In this document: piece after piece, positions 62,457-64,000 of the stretch | Layout: each line of letters opens with the position of its first letter | Numbering within the stretch: the first letter of the stretch is position 1 | Assembly: GCF_005405925.1 (NCBI RefSeq) | Contig: NZ_BJHV01000001.1 | Span: 6,448,001 to 6,512,000 of the forward strand | Direction of reading: 5' to 3' | Length of the DNA: 64,000 nt | Source of the DNA: Streptomyces antimycoticus | GTDB lineage: Bacteria; Actinomycetota; Actinomycetes; Streptomycetales; Streptomycetaceae | The notes under the pieces: generated by a model | Seen by the model: the letters and a program-made list of their open reading frames with translations, nothing else | Told to the model about the DNA's origin: nothing | Databases searched by the model: none | Made by a program: the position numbers and the translations under genes

Positions 62457-63752
62457 GTGTGCCGATCACGCCATCCGCCGGAGTCCGTTCTGAGTACCGC
62501 CGTCGCCGAGTCCCTTTCTGTCGTGCTGCTCCTCGGCGTACTGGCCTTCGCGGTGGTGCGCCCCCGGGGCCTGCCGGAAGCGGTCGCGGCCGTGCCCGCC
62601 GCCGGGATCGTCGTGGCCACCGGGGCGGTCTCGCCCGCCCGGGCCTGGGCGGAGACCCAGGAGCTGCTGCCCGTCGTGGGCTTTCTGGCCGCCGTACTGC
62701 TGCTGGCCCGGATGTGCGCGGACGAGGGGCTCTTCGAGGCGGCGGGCCGGGCCGTGGCGCGGGCCTGCGCAGGGCGTACGGACCGGCTCCTGGGCGGGGT
62801 GTTCGCGGTCGCGGCCGTCGTCACCGCCGTACTGAGCCTGGATGCCACCGTCGTGCTGCTCACGCCCGTGGTGTTCGCCACGGCGGCCAAGCTGGGGGCG
62901 CGGTCCCGGCCGCATGTGTACGCCTGCGCCCATCTGTCGAACTCGGCGTCCCTGCTCCTCCCGGTCTCCAACCTCACCAATCTGCTCGCCCTGCAGGCCG
63001 GCGGGGTCTCCTTCACCCGTTTCGCCGTGCTGATGGGGCCCGCCTGGCTGCTGACCATCGGCATCGAGTACCTGGTCTTCCGCCGCTTCTTCGCCGCCGA
63101 TCTGGCCGCCGGGACCACCGAGCCCCCGCCCGCCGACTGGCCCCGGGTGCCGGTCTTCGCGCTGACCGTGCTGCTGCTGACCCTCGCCGGGTTCGTCGGC
63201 ACCTCGCTGGCGGGCCTCGACCCCCAGTGGGCGGCCTGGGCGGGCGCCCTCGTGCTCACCGTAAGGGCGCTGCGGCGCCGCGAGACGACCGTAAGGGGAG
63301 CCATTGGCGCGGCCGGGCCGCTGTTCTGCCTGTTCGTGCTGGCGCTCGGGGTGGTGGTGCAGGCCGTGCTGGCGGGCGGTCTCCAGGACGCGCTGACCCA
63401 GGTGCTGCCCAGCGGGACGAGCCTGCCCGCGCTGCTCGGGATCGCGGCGGTCGCGGCGGTGCTGGCCAACCTCATCAACAACCTGCCCGCCGTGCTGGCG
63501 CTGCTGCCGATCGCCTCCGCGGGCGGCACCGGGCCCGTGCTCGCCGTGCTGATCGGCGTCAACCTGGGCCCCAACCTCACCTACGTCGGTTCCCTGGCGA
63601 CCCTGCTGTGGCGGCGCATAGTGCACCACCATGAGCCGGACACCGGCTCCGACCTGGGGGTGTTCACCCGTCTGGGGCTGCTGACCGCACCGGCGACCGT
63701 GGTGGCCGCGACGGCGGCGATGTGGATGATGCTGAAGGTCACCGGAAGCTGA
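62457..63752 (+). CDS. SLC13/ArsB-NhaD-superfamily ion transporter
   Basis: 431 residues from GTG as given, with about eleven helices (LSVVLLLGVLAFAVVRPRGLPEAVAAVPAAG; VVTAVLSLDATVVLLTPVVFATA; ANLINNLPAVLALLPIA; GVNLGPNLTYVGSLATLLWRR, each in parts). The NxxNN and NLGPN motifs are typical of arsenite/anion transporters of the IT superfamily. Ion unknown (arsenite, Na+/H+ or anion). The GTG has no ribosome site. A CTG at 62490 (protein then LSTAVAESLSVV) has CGGAG eight bases upstream and would match homologue starts, so a rare CTG start is possible. Confidence 0.85.
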   Translation: MCRSRHPPESVLSTAVAESLSVVLLLGVLAFAVVRPRGLPEAVAAVPAAGIVVATGAVSPARAWAETQELLPVVGFLAAVLLLARMCADEGLFEAAGRAVARACAGRTDRLLGGVFAVAAVVTAVLSLDATVVLLTPVVFATAAKLGARSRPHVYACAHLSNSASLLLPVSNLTNLLALQAGGVSFTRFAVLMGPAWLLTIGIEYLVFRRFFAADLAAGTTEPPPADWPRVPVFALTVLLLTLAGFVGTSLAGLDPQWAAWAGALVLTVRALRRRETTVRGAIGAAGPLFCLFVLALGVVVQAVLAGGLQDALTQVLPSGTSLPALLGIAAVAAVLANLINNLPAVLALLPIASAGGTGPVLAVLIGVNLGPNLTYVGSLATLLWRRIVHHHEPDTGSDLGVFTRLGLLTAPATVVAATAAMWMMLKVTGS

Positions 63753-63859
63753 GAAGTACCGGAAGCTGAGAAGTACCGGAAGCCGAGAAGTACCGGAAGC
63801 CGAGAAGTACCGGAAGCCGAGAAGTACCAGAAGCTGAGAAGTACCGGAAGCCGAGAGGC
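63741..63859. repeat. 17-bp tandem repeat, about seven copies, starting at the transporter stop codon
   Basis: Units of the form ACCGGAAGCTGAGAAGT at 63741, 63758, 63775, 63792, 63809, 63826 and 63843 (last partial), with a C/T variant at one position and one A variant. The first unit includes the final codons and stop of the transporter gene, so the array grew from the gene end. Confidence 0.95.
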
Positions 63860-63872
63860 GACGGAACGCGAG

Positions 63873-63909
63873 GGGCCGCCGTCGCGACGGCCTGTCGCGG
63901 CGGCGGCCC
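63873..63909. terminator. Hairpin terminator, 16-bp stem
   Basis: Arms 63873-63888 and 63894-63909 with one G-U type mismatch and a 5-base loop. It lies between the transporter gene and a convergent minus-strand gene and should end both. Confidence 0.8.
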
Positions 63910-63929
63910 TCAGGATTAAGGATCCGCTG

Positions 63930-64000
63930 TCAGGATTCGATCCAGTTGTGCGCCTGGGCGAGCTCGATGACCCGCCTGCGCACCTGCTTGATCTGGTCGG
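63930..64000 (-). CDS. 3' end of an unidentified minus-strand gene
   Basis: The frame ending at TGA 63930-63932 is open to the window edge and reads DQIKQVRRRVIELAQAHNWIES at the C terminus. Codon use fits the genome and a terminator hairpin lies 20 bp beyond. Too short to identify. Confidence 0.55.
   Translation of the reverse strand, partial: DQIKQVRRRVIELAQAHNWIES

Overview
The window is 64 kb of very GC-rich DNA with strong third-position G/C bias, GGAGG-type ribosome binding sites and many GTG starts. Gene content (mycothiol amidase, XRE/DUF397 pair, two DasR-type operators before chitinases, Tad pilus locus, GTP-dependent PEP carboxykinase) points to the chromosome of a Streptomyces or very close relative. 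No rRNA, tRNA or CRISPR array was seen. The species cannot be named from the sequence alone.

Layout. 1-7.4 kb: 3' end of mca with a small membrane protein, a STAND/TPR regulator, an SDR-LysR pair and a decayed flavoprotein disulfide reductase. 7.4-19.9 kb: central metabolism and housekeeping, with an in-frame malic enzyme-fumarase fusion, a DUF255 thioredoxin-fold protein, TetR plus hemolysin-III membrane protein, PEP carboxykinase behind a perfect palindrome, an FG-GAP lipoprotein and an AlaT-like aminotransferase. 20.1-28.5 kb: a five-gene-type oligopeptide ABC importer followed by a CocE/NonD hydrolase and a TetR regulator. 28.7-36.6 kb: a lipoprotein with duplicated domain, then two divergent operons that look like D-amino-acid/acid catabolism (D-aminoacylase and PLP deaminase one way; PfkB kinase, IclR, RidA and GntP permease the other). 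36.9-42 kb: ABC ATPase, ABC permease and secreted propeller-phosphoesterase. 42-47 kb: accessory island with XRE/DUF397, an IS982 element with perfect 24-bp inverted repeats, small unknown genes, a VOC protein and a TnpB element butted onto the next gene. 47-52.3 kb: secreted hydrolases (M14 carboxypeptidase, trypsin-like protease, two GH18 chitinases with identical DasR-type operator architecture). 52.5-62.4 kb: complete Tad/Flp pilus locus with an OmpA-like and a lipoprotein gene downstream. 62.5-64 kb: an ion-transporter-type permease, a 17-bp tandem repeat, a terminator and the end of a minus-strand gene.

Two cross-cutting results matter. First, malic enzyme and class II fumarase are fused in one 1055-residue frame, a plausible fumarate-to-pyruvate bifunctional enzyme. 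Second, at least eight genes look broken or mis-ended by exactly one missing base, mostly in short G/C runs; restoring one base in each gives a full-length family-sized protein. The one-way bias suggests read/assembly undercalling rather than eight independent pseudogenes, so those CDS entries give the restored extent and say so.
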